DNA of 64,000 nucleotides, taken from positions 1-64,000 of the forward strand of contig CAWHNE010000017.1 in NCBI GenBank assembly GCA_963830485.1, given 5' to 3'. This DNA comes from CAIWHR01 sp963830485 (lineage in GTDB: Bacteria > Pseudomonadota > Gammaproteobacteria > Burkholderiales > Casimicrobiaceae). The notes beneath the pieces are model-generated. The model worked only from the letters and a program-made list of their open reading frames with translations. It searched no databases and was not told the origin of the DNA. A program made the position numbers and the translations under genes. Positions 23,229 to 31,099 of this stretch are shown here, in pieces (positions within the stretch are counted from its first letter, which is position 1; every line of letters starts with the position of its first letter).

Positions 23229-23693
23229 ATGGCCAACTCGGTCGGCGAGATCTACAACTATCGCGAAGCAGCGCCCGATGTCGCGACGTCAGGACAGCCT
23301 CGCGAGGATCAGCTCGCTGCGATCGCGGAGGCGGGTTACGACGTCGTAATCAACCTGGCGTTACACGATGACCCACGCTACTCGTTGAAAGACGAGGCAT
23401 CTTCCGTTCAGAGGCTCGGGCTCGAGTACATTCACATTCCGGTGCAATTCGCCGCCCCGACGGAGAGTGACTTGCTCAAGTTCTTCGATGCCATGGACCG
23501 CCATAAGCACCATCGCGTGTGGGTGCATTGCGCCGCGAACATGCGGGTCACGGCGTTTCTCGGGCTCTATCGCCGCTTGCGCGAGGGCTGGCCCGAAGAA
23601 CGCGCATTTGCTCTCCTTCGCGAGATTTGGCAGCCTGATGAGGTGTGGTCTCAATTCATTGCTTCCCAACTGGCCAAATCAAATGCCGCTTAA
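23229..23693 (+). CDS. Phosphatase-like protein (beta-lactamase-hydrolase-like/DUF442 type), cassette 36
   Basis: 154 residues. SGQPREDQLAAIAEAGYDVVINLAL and VHCAANMRVTAFLGLYRR contain the Cys-phosphatase loop (C101 to R106). The pattern matches the protein tyrosine phosphatase-like family that includes the BLH domain. A general acid is not evident to me. The stop lies in attC 36. Confidence 0.82.
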   Translation: MANSVGEIYNYREAAPDVATSGQPREDQLAAIAEAGYDVVINLALHDDPRYSLKDEASSVQRLGLEYIHIPVQFAAPTESDLLKFFDAMDRHKHHRVWVHCAANMRVTAFLGLYRRLREGWPEERAFALLREIWQPDEVWSQFIASQLAKSNAA

Positions 23694-23768
23694 CCTCTCG
23701 GTCAACGCGGACCGCCACCGGCGGGCCTTGGGCCCCGTCGGGCGGCCGGTTACTTTCGTTCGTTAGGG
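23688..23768 (+). repeat. attC 36
   Basis: GCTTAAC to GTTAGGG, 81 bp, CGGACCGCCACCGGCGGGCC subtype. Confidence 0.87.
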
Positions 23769-23827
23769 CGCGCATTTAACGCGCGTCAGGGATTGACAGC
23801 TCCCCACTGAATAGGGAAGGAACAAAA

Positions 23828-24019
23828 ATGATGAACTTCGGATACAGCAGCGTCTTGGGCCTCCTCATACTGGTCGGAGACATCTGGGCAATTATCAATA
23901 TTTTCCAAAGCTCTGCTTCGAACGAGAAGAAGCTGATTTGGATAGTCGCAGTGGTGCTGCTGCCGGTGCTGGGCTTGATCCTCTGGTTCTTCCTTGGACC
24001 GCGAGATCGCAAGGCGTAG
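23828..24019 (+). CDS. PLDc_N-type two-helix membrane protein (cassette 37)
   Basis: 63 residues. Two helices joined by SSASNEKKLIWI, ending LPVLGLILWFFLGPRDRKA, the standard phospholipase-D N-terminal-domain stand-alone protein. AAGGAAC lies upstream. Role unknown; often in envelope stress contexts. Confidence 0.82.
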   Translation: MMNFGYSSVLGLLILVGDIWAIINIFQSSASNEKKLIWIVAVVLLPVLGLILWFFLGPRDRKA

Positions 24020-24103
24020 CGTGACAAGCTGCACTCGGCTGCAAGCCGTCCTGGCGGGAACCGCGAGTGAGTCTGTACCAGAGAACGGGCATGCCATCGC
24101 GCG

Positions 24104-24169
24104 CCCTAACCTGGCGTTCAACCGGAATCCCCCCGCAAGCGGGTCGCCGGTTAACTTGGTCCGTCAGGC
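24104..24169 (+). repeat. attC 37
   Basis: CCCTAAC to GTCAGGC, 66 bp, shortened hairpin. Confidence 0.83.
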
Positions 24170-24172
24170 ACC

Positions 24173-24280
24173 ATGAGACATGTGGATCTCGCTCGCCATG
24201 CCGCCGCTCTTGTAGCCGGAAATATCGCGCCGTGGTTGAACTTGTCCACTCCGTTAGGCAGCAGAAGCCAACGACCCTGA
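24173..24280 (+). pseudogene. 5' remnant of a cassette gene fused across a right core
   Basis: A 35-codon frame begins at an ATG 3 bases after the attC and reads MRHVDLARHAAALVAGN before running through GTTAGGC at 24253-24259. No left core or arms precede that core, so the rest of this gene and its attC are deleted. Original product unknown. Confidence 0.4.
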
Positions 24281-24550
24281 CGATTATCGGAGGCCGTGAT
24301 GTCGCAGTTTCGTCCCGCCAAGAAGCGTGCCGAGGTTTCCGTTGACGAATCGGTTTGCATCATTCGTGAACTTCAAGGTCTGAGCCAAAGCGAACTATCG
24401 CGTCGATGCGGCACCCCCAGGCAACTCTCTCCGCCATTGAGAACGATCGCGTTTGCTTGGGGGTCGAGCGTGCAAAGGTTTGGCGCGCGCGTTGCGCTGT
24501 CATCCGGCAGTCTTAGTGTTTCCAAACTGGGAGCTTCCGGTTGAGACTGC
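24281..24550 (+). pseudogene. higA: Decayed second copy of higA; toxin deleted
   Basis: The DNA from 24281 (CGATTATCGGAGGCCGTGATG) matches the toxin end and antitoxin start at 10555-10576. Only about six codons of the toxin remain. The antitoxin begins MSQFRPAKKRAEVSVDES, then a missing base near 24415 shifts the frame, and another indel lies near 24480; the rest still aligns to the intact HigA in shifted frames. An orphan, non-functional antitoxin. Confidence 0.85.
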
Positions 24551-24551
24551 G

Positions 24552-24635
24552 GCCTAACCCGGCGGTCAGCTCGGACGCCCCGTGGGCGCGGCTTCGCCCG
24601 CGCCGCCGGTCGCCGGTGACCTTGGTTCATTAGGC
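24552..24635 (+). repeat. attC 39, right core mutated
   Basis: GCCTAAC on the left; right core ATTAGGC (GTT to ATT); 84 bp. Confidence 0.8.
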
Positions 24636-24638
24636 AGC

Positions 24639-25007
24639 ATGCCGATAGTTACGGTGGAGCTCGTCGCTGACGCGGATCGCGCGCCCGAGCAAGGTCTTGC
24701 ACAGTCGCTCGCGGACGCCATCGGTCGCGCGCTCAACTCGCCGTCTGGCCAAACCTGGGTTCGCCTCCGATCGCTCGGGCGTGGTGAGTACGCCGAAAAC
24801 GGATCACTCGCCGTCGCCGATGAACTGCCCGTTTTCGTTTCAGTGCTCAAACGCCAAGTGCCTCTTGGCGCAGAAATGCAAGCCGAGGTCACAGCACTTA
24901 CTCAGGCCATTGCACAGGTTATTGGCCGTCCCGCAGCGTGTGTGCACGTTGAGTACGCGCCATCGGCGGCTGGTCGGGTTTCTTTTGGTGGCAAGCTCGT
25001 TGAATGA
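24639..25007 (+). CDS. Tautomerase/MIF-superfamily protein (cassette 40)
   Basis: 122 residues. The start MPIVTVELV places a proline directly after Met, the catalytic Pro1 of 4-oxalocrotonate tautomerase/MIF-fold enzymes once Met is removed, which fixes this ATG as the start. The beta-alpha-beta repeat (LADAIGRALNSPSGQTWVRL; LTQAIAQVIGRPAACVHVEY) fits a two-unit tautomerase. The ATG is 10 bases after the boundary. Confidence 0.8.
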   Translation: MPIVTVELVADADRAPEQGLAQSLADAIGRALNSPSGQTWVRLRSLGRGEYAENGSLAVADELPVFVSVLKRQVPLGAEMQAEVTALTQAIAQVIGRPAACVHVEYAPSAAGRVSFGGKLVE

Positions 25008-25014
25008 ACGTGCT

Positions 25015-25099
25015 GCCTAACCAGTCGTTCAACACGGACGCCCCGCAGGCAGCGCTTCGCGCTGTCCCGCCGGTCGTCGGTTACCTTGGTTCGTTAGGT
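25015..25099 (+). repeat. attC 40
   Basis: GCCTAAC to GTTAGGT, 85 bp. Confidence 0.9.
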
Positions 25100-25141
25100 G
25101 TCGAGGTCGCCCCGCGCCTCGTTCGTCCATGGAGCATGGAA

Positions 25142-25822
25142 ATGCCTCTGCTCGGAAAAGCCGCCTTGCTTTTATCGTTCGATGTCGTCGAGGATGCTAT
25201 TCCCGAGCACGACGATTGGCACACGCACGAGCATCTTCCGGAGAGACTTTCCATTCCGGGATTCGTCCGCGGAACCCGGTGGGTGTCGTTGGACGGAAGG
25301 CCCAGGTACTTTGTGATGTACGAAGTTGACCAACTCGCAACCCTGCAGTCTGAAGCCTACCTTGAGCGGCTCAACAATCCGAGCCCGTGGACTTCCAAGA
25401 TGATGCCAAACTACCGAGGCATGACCAGGGGCTTGTGCTCGGTGTCGGCCAGTTTGGGCGTGGGTATGGGTCAGATCGGTCTGTTGATTCGCTTCAAGCC
25501 ACAAACTGGCATGGAGTCGTCACTTCGCGCATGGCTGATCAACGACACCCTACCTCACCTTCCTTCACGGCGGGGGCTCGGCAGCGCTCATCTGTTCGAA
25601 GCGGCGCTAGCGCCCCAAACGACAAAGGAACAGCAAATTCGAGGTGCCGATGCAGGCGTGGACTGGGCGTTGTTTGTCACGGGGTACAGCGAAGATGCCC
25701 TGGCAAGGCTCATGCATGGCGAACTCGGCCGCACAGAAATTGAGGAGCACGGCAGCACAGCAGTATCCGATGCGATGTATCGAATGCAATACATGCTGAC
25801 CGATCGAGATGTCTACGCCTAA
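25142..25822 (+). CDS. Hypothetical protein, dimeric alpha/beta-barrel-like (cassette 41)
   Basis: 226 residues from the ATG at 25142 (GGAG seven bases upstream; an in-frame ATG at 25136 is too close to it). DWHTHEHLPERLSIPGFVRG and RPRYFVMYEVDQLATLQSEAYLERL resemble DUF4286/EthD-like barrels, here apparently duplicated (second half from GQIGLLIRFKPQ). The stop is in attC 41. Function unknown. Confidence 0.72.
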   Translation: MPLLGKAALLLSFDVVEDAIPEHDDWHTHEHLPERLSIPGFVRGTRWVSLDGRPRYFVMYEVDQLATLQSEAYLERLNNPSPWTSKMMPNYRGMTRGLCSVSASLGVGMGQIGLLIRFKPQTGMESSLRAWLINDTLPHLPSRRGLGSAHLFEAALAPQTTKEQQIRGADAGVDWALFVTGYSEDALARLMHGELGRTEIEEHGSTAVSDAMYRMQYMLTDRDVYA

Positions 25823-25907
25823 CCGGGCGCTTAACCGGCCGGGCCGGCACGCGGCTTCTATTTGGCGAAAATCGGCGCAGCCCGCCGGTTGGCTTGTATC
25901 GTTAGGC
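25817..25907 (+). repeat. attC 41
   Basis: GCCTAAC to GTTAGGC, 91 bp, long CCGGGCCGGCACGCGGC type like attC 12. Confidence 0.88.
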
Positions 25908-25924
25908 ACTTTGTGGAAGGTGAA

Positions 25925-26353
25925 ATGAAGAACCACCCGATAGCGGTGCTCATCGAAAAGGCAGACAAGGCGATCAATCAGGAGGACTTCGACACGGTGG
26001 TCGATCTCTATACAGAGGACGCGGTTCTGGTGATTAAGCCGGGTAAGCATGCCGTAGGCAAGGTCCAAATCCGGAGCGCAATGGAAGCCATTGCTGCTCA
26101 CTTCGATCGGAGCTTGGACGTGCGGCAAGCTGGAATGGTGATTCTCGAAACTGGGGACACGGCGCTCGTGTTGGCGAAGACGCTGGTGTCCGCAAAGAAC
26201 TTTCCGGTGATAGAACGCAAGGCTACTTATGTGTTCAAGAAGGACTCAGGAGATCGCTGGCTTTGCGCCATCGACAACTCTTACGGGCACGAGGTCCTCG
26301 ACGCAAGTGCCCAACCACTCGTTCAACACGGAACCGCCGCCGGCGAGGCTTGA
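25925..26353 (+). CDS. SgcJ/DUF4440-type NTF2-fold protein (cassette 42)
   Basis: 142 residues. KADKAINQEDFDTVVDLYTEDAVLVI and ATYVFKKDSGDRWLCAIDNSYG are typical of the DUF4440 family. The last about 15 residues (QPLVQHGTAAGEA) are encoded by the degenerate attC 42, so the original protein may have ended earlier. AAGGTGAA lies upstream of the ATG. Confidence 0.85.
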   Translation: MKNHPIAVLIEKADKAINQEDFDTVVDLYTEDAVLVIKPGKHAVGKVQIRSAMEAIAAHFDRSLDVRQAGMVILETGDTALVLAKTLVSAKNFPVIERKATYVFKKDSGDRWLCAIDNSYGHEVLDASAQPLVQHGTAAGEA

Positions 26354-26403
26354 GCATCTTGGCTTGCGCGGGTGGCGGCGCTTGGCTGGTTAACTGGTTG
26401 CGT
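26309..26403 (+). repeat. attC 42, degenerate
   Basis: Left core GCCCAAC, right core GTTGCGT. Arms still recognisable (CACTCGTTCAACACGG; TGGTTAACTGGTTGCG). Confidence 0.6.
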
Positions 26404-26440
26404 CGCGCCCTGATGAGCATCCGGGATCGAGGAGCGAAAG

Positions 26441-26725
26441 GTGAGGAAGGTTGCGGTTTTCGGCAACACTGGTGGCGGCAAATCTACCGTATGCCGGCAG
26501 TTGGCGGAGTTGACGAGTCTTCCTCTTTACCCTTTGGACATGATCCAGTACCGACCGGGTGGTGGCGAGGTCCCGCCTGAGGGCTGGCCCGGCGCCCAAC
26601 CAGCGCATGAACACGGATCCTTCGCAAGCCGTCTTTGTCCGCTTGCTTCGGGCCGGTTATGCGCGACGTTGGGCGTCAAATGCACTTGCGACGTAGCATT
26701 CGTCGCCAGTAGGAGATCCTTATGA
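26441..26725 (+). pseudogene. P-loop kinase-like gene, truncated after the Walker A region
   Basis: GTG start with GAGGAG upstream. MRKVAVFGNTGGGKSTVCRQLAEL is an adenylate-kinase-like/topology-modulation P-loop start, followed by LPLYPLDMIQYRPGGGEVPPE. At about residue 50 the frame enters attC 43 and the remaining about 40 residues are attC translation. Full-length relatives have about 170 residues, so two thirds of the gene is missing. Confidence 0.75.
26594..26674 (+). repeat. attC 43
   Basis: GCCCAAC to GTTGGGC, 81 bp, divergent interior (CAGCGCATGAACACGGATCC). Confidence 0.8.
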
Positions 26726-26967
26726 CATCGAAGGTAAGGTCAAAGAATGTGGTCTCGGCAACCGCTATCATTGGTCGCACTGCGGATTCGAACCTCCAAA
26801 TCACGGCGTATAGAAATGGCTACCTTATCAAAGGCGATATCGCCGTCGGCAACGCCGGATTGAAAGACTTCGCCACGTGGAATGAGCGATTGGGTGCTTG
26901 GTACATCTCCAAGAGAAGGGCTTACGAATACGATCATCACTACGGCCTGCGACTGTTTTCTCGGTAG
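26722..26967 (+). CDS. Hypothetical small basic protein (cassette 44)
   Basis: 81 residues, GTAGGAGA upstream of the ATG. NLQITAYRNGYLIKGD, GLKDFATWNERLGAWYISKR and YDHHYGLRLFSR are protein-like, with many aromatics. Family unknown. Confidence 0.6.
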   Translation: MTSKVRSKNVVSATAIIGRTADSNLQITAYRNGYLIKGDIAVGNAGLKDFATWNERLGAWYISKRRAYEYDHHYGLRLFSR

Positions 26968-27043
26968 AGTTGACGGGATTCGTCAACGAACGCAGCATCA
27001 GTTGTGCGGCTCGCAGTTACCGACCTAGGGACCAAACCATGAC

Positions 27044-27095
27044 GCCCAACCACGCGTTCAAGCGGACCGTGCCGGTCAGCTTGGTCTCGTTAGGC
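27044..27095 (+). repeat. attC 44, short
   Basis: GCCCAAC to GTTAGGC, 52 bp; single short stem CAAGCGGACCGTGCCGGTCAGCTTGG. Confidence 0.83.
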
Positions 27096-27159
27096 GGTAC
27101 TCGAGCATCGTCCGAAATCGGCCCGACAAACCTAGGCCGACGCGGATAGAGGACCGACG

Positions 27160-27258
27160 ATGAGAGATCACACAGGTCGAGATTGGACTGCGATCTTCGC
27201 GGTTACTGCGTCCGTTTTTTGCGGCGAGCCGCCGGTCGACGATGTGGCAGCAATGTAG
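27160..27258 (+). CDS. Possible 32-residue peptide (cassette 45)
   Basis: ATG 27160 with GAGGACCGACG upstream gives MRDHTGRDWTAIFAVTASVF… and stops at 27258. The cassette body (27096-27346) holds no longer credible gene, so it may be a decayed cassette. Low confidence. Confidence 0.25.
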   Translation: MRDHTGRDWTAIFAVTASVFCGEPPVDDVAAM

Positions 27259-27346
27259 AGCGGTACTCGACTTCGTCGGGAAACACTGAAGCTGCACATA
27301 TCCGTGTCCCGCAGAGCCCCGGAAGAAATGTCGCATTCCGGTCGAG

Positions 27347-27372
27347 GCCTAACCCGGCGGCCACCATTGACA
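27347..27372 (+). repeat. attC 45, left end only
   Basis: GCCTAACCCGGCGGCCACC then unrelated sequence leading to the next gene; no right half. Confidence 0.6.
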
Positions 27373-27395
27373 AGGGACGCTTGCCCAAGGGCTAG

Positions 27396-28145
27396 ATGAA
27401 GAACGTCACTTGCATCGAGGACCTGCGGGAACTCGCCCAACGCAGGGTGCCCCGCGTCTTCTTCGAATACGCTGATGCCGGTTCCTATTCCCAGGAGACG
27501 CTGCGCGCGAACCGAACGGACCTCGAACAGATCAAGCTCCGCCAGCGAGTGATGGTGGATGTCTCGTCGCGAGACACATCTACGACCATAATTGGCGAGA
27601 AGGTCTCCCTTCCGCTGGCGCTCGCGCCCGTGGGGCTCAGTGGCCTCCTGTACGGCGACGGCGAAATCCTGGCTTGTCGCGCGGCGCAGGCCGCGGGAAT
27701 TCCTTTCACGATGGACACCCCCTCGATCTGCTCGATCGAGGCCGTGGCCGCCGCCATCGACAAGCCGTGCGTCGACCTGCCGATGATGGGACAGCGCCAC
27801 GTCGAAGAATGGACTGCGCTTCCGCGTTAGTGGTGTCCAATCATGGCGGCCGCCAGTTGGACGGTGCCGTGTCGTCAATCCGAAAAGGTCGTCGACGCGG
27901 TGGGTTCAGAGATCGAAGTATTGTTCGACGGCGGGATTCGTTCTGGGCAGGATGTTCTTCGGGCGCTGGCTCTTGGTGCGCGAGGTTGCCTGATCGGTCG
28001 TGCCCATGTCTATGGGCTGGGCGCTGGCGGCGAATCAGGAGTCACCAAGGCGATCGACATCATCCGAAGGGAGCTCGAATTCAGCATGGCGCTCACCGGG
28101 GTTACGCGTGTCAACGAAATCGGGCGTCACATACTGGCGCAATAG
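27396..28145 (+). pseudogene. lldD: FMN-dependent alpha-hydroxy-acid (L-lactate) dehydrogenase, decayed
   Basis: The N-terminal part (27396-27780: CIEDLRELAQRRVPRVFFEY, LALAPVGLSGLLYGDGE) and C-terminal part (ALVVSNHGGRQLDGA, then VVDAVGSEIEVLFDGGIRSG, GARGCLIGRAHVYGLGAGGE) belong to one LldD-type enzyme. Roughly 110-130 codons are deleted between them near 27780-27830, and frames differ before and after about 27890. Only about 245 of 380 residues remain, so it is inactive. It directly follows a truncated attC. Confidence 0.85.
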
Positions 28146-28262
28146 GATCGCCATGCCGTCTCTCGCGGTTGACATGGACGATAAGGCCGCGGGTGCCGGC
28201 GTTGGTTAGGGCCCGTATGTCTGCTTGGGGCCACTGCTTCCACCGGACCAACGGCTTCATCC

Positions 28263-28363
28263 CCATACCACCGGACCCTTCGCTCAACTGGACGGGCCGG
28301 CACGCGGCTCGTCGTTGGCGGACGTCGGTGCCGCCCCCTGCCGGTTAGCTTGATTCGTTAGGC
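28263..28363 (+). repeat. attC 46, left core lost
   Basis: Arms CCTTCGCTCAACTGGACGGG and GCCGGTTAGCTTG are clear and the right core is GTTAGGC (28357-28363), but the left core reads CCGGACC. Confidence 0.7.
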
Positions 28364-28385
28364 GTCAGAGAACTGCTTTGGCGAT

Positions 28386-28904
28386 ATGGTGATATTGGAG
28401 ACTCCCCGGCTCATTCTTCGGCACTTCGAGCCGCAAGACCTGGACGCATTGTTCCTGTTATATCGCGACCCTGAGGTTCGCCAATATTTCCCAGATGGAA
28501 CCCGCACCCTAGAAGAAACGAGACAAGAACTCGAGTGGTTCCTCCACGGTCATCCCAAGTTTCCGGAACTTGGCCTCTGGGCAACCCTGGAGCGCAGCAC
28601 AGGCGCGTTCCTTGGACGATGCGGCCTTCTACCATGGGATATCGGGGCAAGACATGAAGTCGAACTCGCCTTTCTAATCGACAAAGCGCGCTGGGGTCAG
28701 GGTCTTGCCACCGAGGCCGCGTCGGCAATCGCGAGCTATGCACGGACGGTCCTGGCACTTCACCGGCTGATTTGCCTCATAACCCCAGGGAACTCGGCGT
28801 CTGTGCGGGTCGCAGAGAAGGTGGGAATGTCCTACGAACGCGAACTCAGGGACGAACTCGGCCTTTGCCACATTTACTCGTGCTCGCTGAACCCCACGCA
28901 GTGA
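28386..28904 (+). CDS. GNAT acetyltransferase, RimJ/RimL-like (cassette 47)
   Basis: 172 residues. ETPRLILRHFEPQDLDALF, HEVELAFLIDKARWGQGLAT and NSASVRVAEKVGMSYERE are the standard RimJ/L pattern; the acetyl-CoA loop is RWGQGLA. Substrate unknown (ribosomal protein N-termini or small molecules in relatives). Confidence 0.9.
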   Translation: MVILETPRLILRHFEPQDLDALFLLYRDPEVRQYFPDGTRTLEETRQELEWFLHGHPKFPELGLWATLERSTGAFLGRCGLLPWDIGARHEVELAFLIDKARWGQGLATEAASAIASYARTVLALHRLICLITPGNSASVRVAEKVGMSYERELRDELGLCHIYSCSLNPTQ

Positions 28905-28905
28905 C

Positions 28906-28932
28906 GCGTAACCCTTCGTAGGGCGGCGAGGC
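28906..28932 (+). repeat. attC 47, left end only
   Basis: GTGACGCGTAACCCTTCG follows the gene; the extended left end still pairs with the cassette start GTTAGGCGTCA, but no right arm follows before the leftward glycosyltransferase. Confidence 0.55.
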
Positions 28933-29039
28933 GGTCGAGCCCGGTCGAGCCGCGCTACGGGGGTGAGAACCGGCGGGCCAGTCCAGCCCGGGCCGCGTGC
29001 CATCAGCAACTCCGCGCCAGAAAGCCGGAGGTCGCCGCT

Positions 29040-30569
29040 TCAGCGCACGATCCAGACATCGATTGCATCGGGCTGATAGGCGCGTTCCGTGTATCGTTGC
29101 TTCCAGAGATCGTTGTAGGGCAGATCCCGCAACGGGATGTAACCGCGAACCAACCGCGGCGTTCTTTGCGTGAGCCGGTGGATGTCGATGAACGCGCCCT
29201 TCTCACCCATGTGCGAGATGAAGAGGAACGGTTTGCCGTTCAGTTCGGTCGCGCGCCGCGCAAGTTCGGCGTCGTTTACAGCAAGAAAGCGAATCCGTCG
29301 GCTGACGGCGTGACCGTCCATGTATCGGAAAATCGATTCGACGTTCATGCTGTTGTCCGATGCCAATACGGTTTCGATACCTTCGGTCTCGCAGATGGCC
29401 GCGGCATCGTCTGCGATCTGTCCGTACGGGATGACACTATTGAGTCTGTAGGTCGGGATCAGCGCCTGATACAGGTTTACCAGCACCAGCACGACGGCAG
29501 CGGCGCTCGCGGCAGTGCGCAGCGTTTTCTCCGGTGAGCGCGCGGCCCGGACCAGGACGACGACCATGAAGAACTGGCTGGGCAGAAAGAGCCGCGTGAA
29601 CGTGAAGCTGGTGGGAACAAGGAGGATCCAGAACAGCGCCAGCAGCGGAATCAGCGGTTCCGCGGATGACCTTCCGCGCTCGCCGACCGCCTGTCGGAAC
29701 GCGCCGAATAGAATGACCGCGAAGAGCGCGGGAGGCAGAACCAGCGCGATCGGTTTCGGGAGCGGCGCGGCGTAGACGAGATCGAGACCGGGCCGGAAGT
29801 TCAGGTACGTCAATCTGAGAATGTCATAGGCGTCCGCAGCAAGGGCTGCGTGACTTTCCGCCGGGTTCCAGCGCAGGAGATCCCCGATGAGCGACCTGTT
29901 CACGAGGAAGAATCCAGGAAAGGGCAGCAGAGGCAGGACCAGTATCGGCAGGAGCCTCCACCGTCGTGCCCGCAGCCAGTGCAGGCCGAGGTATGCGGCG
30001 CCGATCCCGAAATAGAGCAGTCCGGGAAAATCGATCGCCACCAGCGCCGCCCCGCTGATGACGTACCAGGCGAGCCTTTTCGAGGAAGGCATTTCATCCC
30101 CCTCGGCAAGGCGGCTGACCGCGTCCAGATTGGCCATCGTCGCCAGGAAGATGAACGAATACATGCGCAGGTTCGTCGCGTAGAAATGAAATTCCGGCAA
30201 GAGGACCGCGACACCGAGCGAAACCAGAGCGATTCGCGCGCTTCCCGTCACACGCTGCACCGCCATTGCGCCAAACAACAGGCCAAGCGCGAACGCAAGA
30301 GCGTGCAGCATCCGGAGCGCTAGTTCGTTCGTGCCCGGAACGATCGACGTCAGCAGCTTCAGCAGCGCGTAATACGTGGGCAGGTGACTTGGATCGGCGC
30401 CCAAATTACGGCCCTCGACGAAATCGAGGGAGTACGCTTCGTCACCCCAGAGGTTGAGACCGGAAGCGTAATGCCAGCAAAGAATGAGGAAGACGGTCGC
30501 CAGCAATCCCCGGAGCGCCGGCGCGTACGGCCGGTAGCGTGCCGGCAGAACGAGCGAGGTTTCGATCAC
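29040..30569 (-). CDS. Polytopic glycosyltransferase, GT39/ArnT-like
   Basis: 509 residues from a GTG at 30569 preceded by GGAGG at ideal spacing; a longer frame from 30788 has no support. About eleven hydrophobic helices. The first extracytoplasmic loop has WGDEAYSLDF, the acidic motif of GT39/PMT-type transferases that use lipid-linked sugars, then LPTYYALLKLL. The C-terminal about 110 residues are soluble. It is opposite to the cassette genes and lies between a truncated attC 47 and a degenerate attC 48, so it is probably a non-cassette insertion. Confidence 0.85.
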   Translation of the reverse strand: MIETSLVLPARYRPYAPALRGLLATVFLILCWHYASGLNLWGDEAYSLDFVEGRNLGADPSHLPTYYALLKLLTSIVPGTNELALRMLHALAFALGLLFGAMAVQRVTGSARIALVSLGVAVLLPEFHFYATNLRMYSFIFLATMANLDAVSRLAEGDEMPSSKRLAWYVISGAALVAIDFPGLLYFGIGAAYLGLHWLRARRWRLLPILVLPLLPFPGFFLVNRSLIGDLLRWNPAESHAALAADAYDILRLTYLNFRPGLDLVYAAPLPKPIALVLPPALFAVILFGAFRQAVGERGRSSAEPLIPLLALFWILLVPTSFTFTRLFLPSQFFMVVVLVRAARSPEKTLRTAASAAAVVLVLVNLYQALIPTYRLNSVIPYGQIADDAAAICETEGIETVLASDNSMNVESIFRYMDGHAVSRRIRFLAVNDAELARRATELNGKPFLFISHMGEKGAFIDIHRLTQRTPRLVRGYIPLRDLPYNDLWKQRYTERAYQPDAIDVWIVR

Positions 30570-30982
30570 CTGGGTCCCTCCTCCGCGGATCGCGAGTGAT
30601 TCGATGCGGGAAGATCCGCTTGCAATCACGGCATCAAGATACGAAGCCGGACCGGAATTCAGCGGTAATGCCGATCGGCGTGCGACCGTTGCGCTCCCGT
30701 CCGGCCGCCTCACTTGTGCGTGCCGGCCCCTGAAGATGCCGGCCGATATGCCGCCCTGCATGGTAGCCGCGACACGACAGGGAGTCACGACTTCCGACCA
30801 CAGGCGGGATGCCGTAAGCGAAGATTATTCTACGAGCATCATGATCCGGGTGACCTGATGTCCACGATTGTGCACGCGACAGAGATACCACCTCCCCGGG
30901 GGAAACCGCGCGTTGAAACGCACGGCATGGCTCCCGCGTTCGTAGATGCGGGCGAGCCGACCATTCGATTGAGTACTATGCC
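30570..30982. other. Gap without a confident gene
   Basis: Holds the upstream region of the leftward glycosyltransferase. A rightward ATG at 30858 opens a frame (MSTIVHATEIPPPRGKPRVE) that runs into attC 48; it could be a truncated cassette gene but has no recognised relative. Confidence 0.3.
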
Positions 30983-31062
30983 ACCTACCCGTCGGTCAAC
31001 ACCGACCGCCACCGGCGGGCCTTCGGCCGCGCGTGGCGGCCGGTTACCTTTATTCGTTAGGC
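30983..31062 (+). repeat. attC 48, left core degenerate
   Basis: Left core region ACCTACC, arms GTCGGTCAACACCGACCGCC and GGCGGCCGGTTACC, right core GTTAGGC; 80 bp. Confidence 0.75.
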
Positions 31063-31099
31063 GGCATAGACTCGCACCACACGCTTGCGGGAAGCTACC

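Noticed and set aside
3877..28363. CRISPR array as an explanation for the regularly spaced repeats
   Set aside because: Repeats are 46-91 bp, imperfect, hairpin-forming and separated by genes of varying length; they are attC sites.
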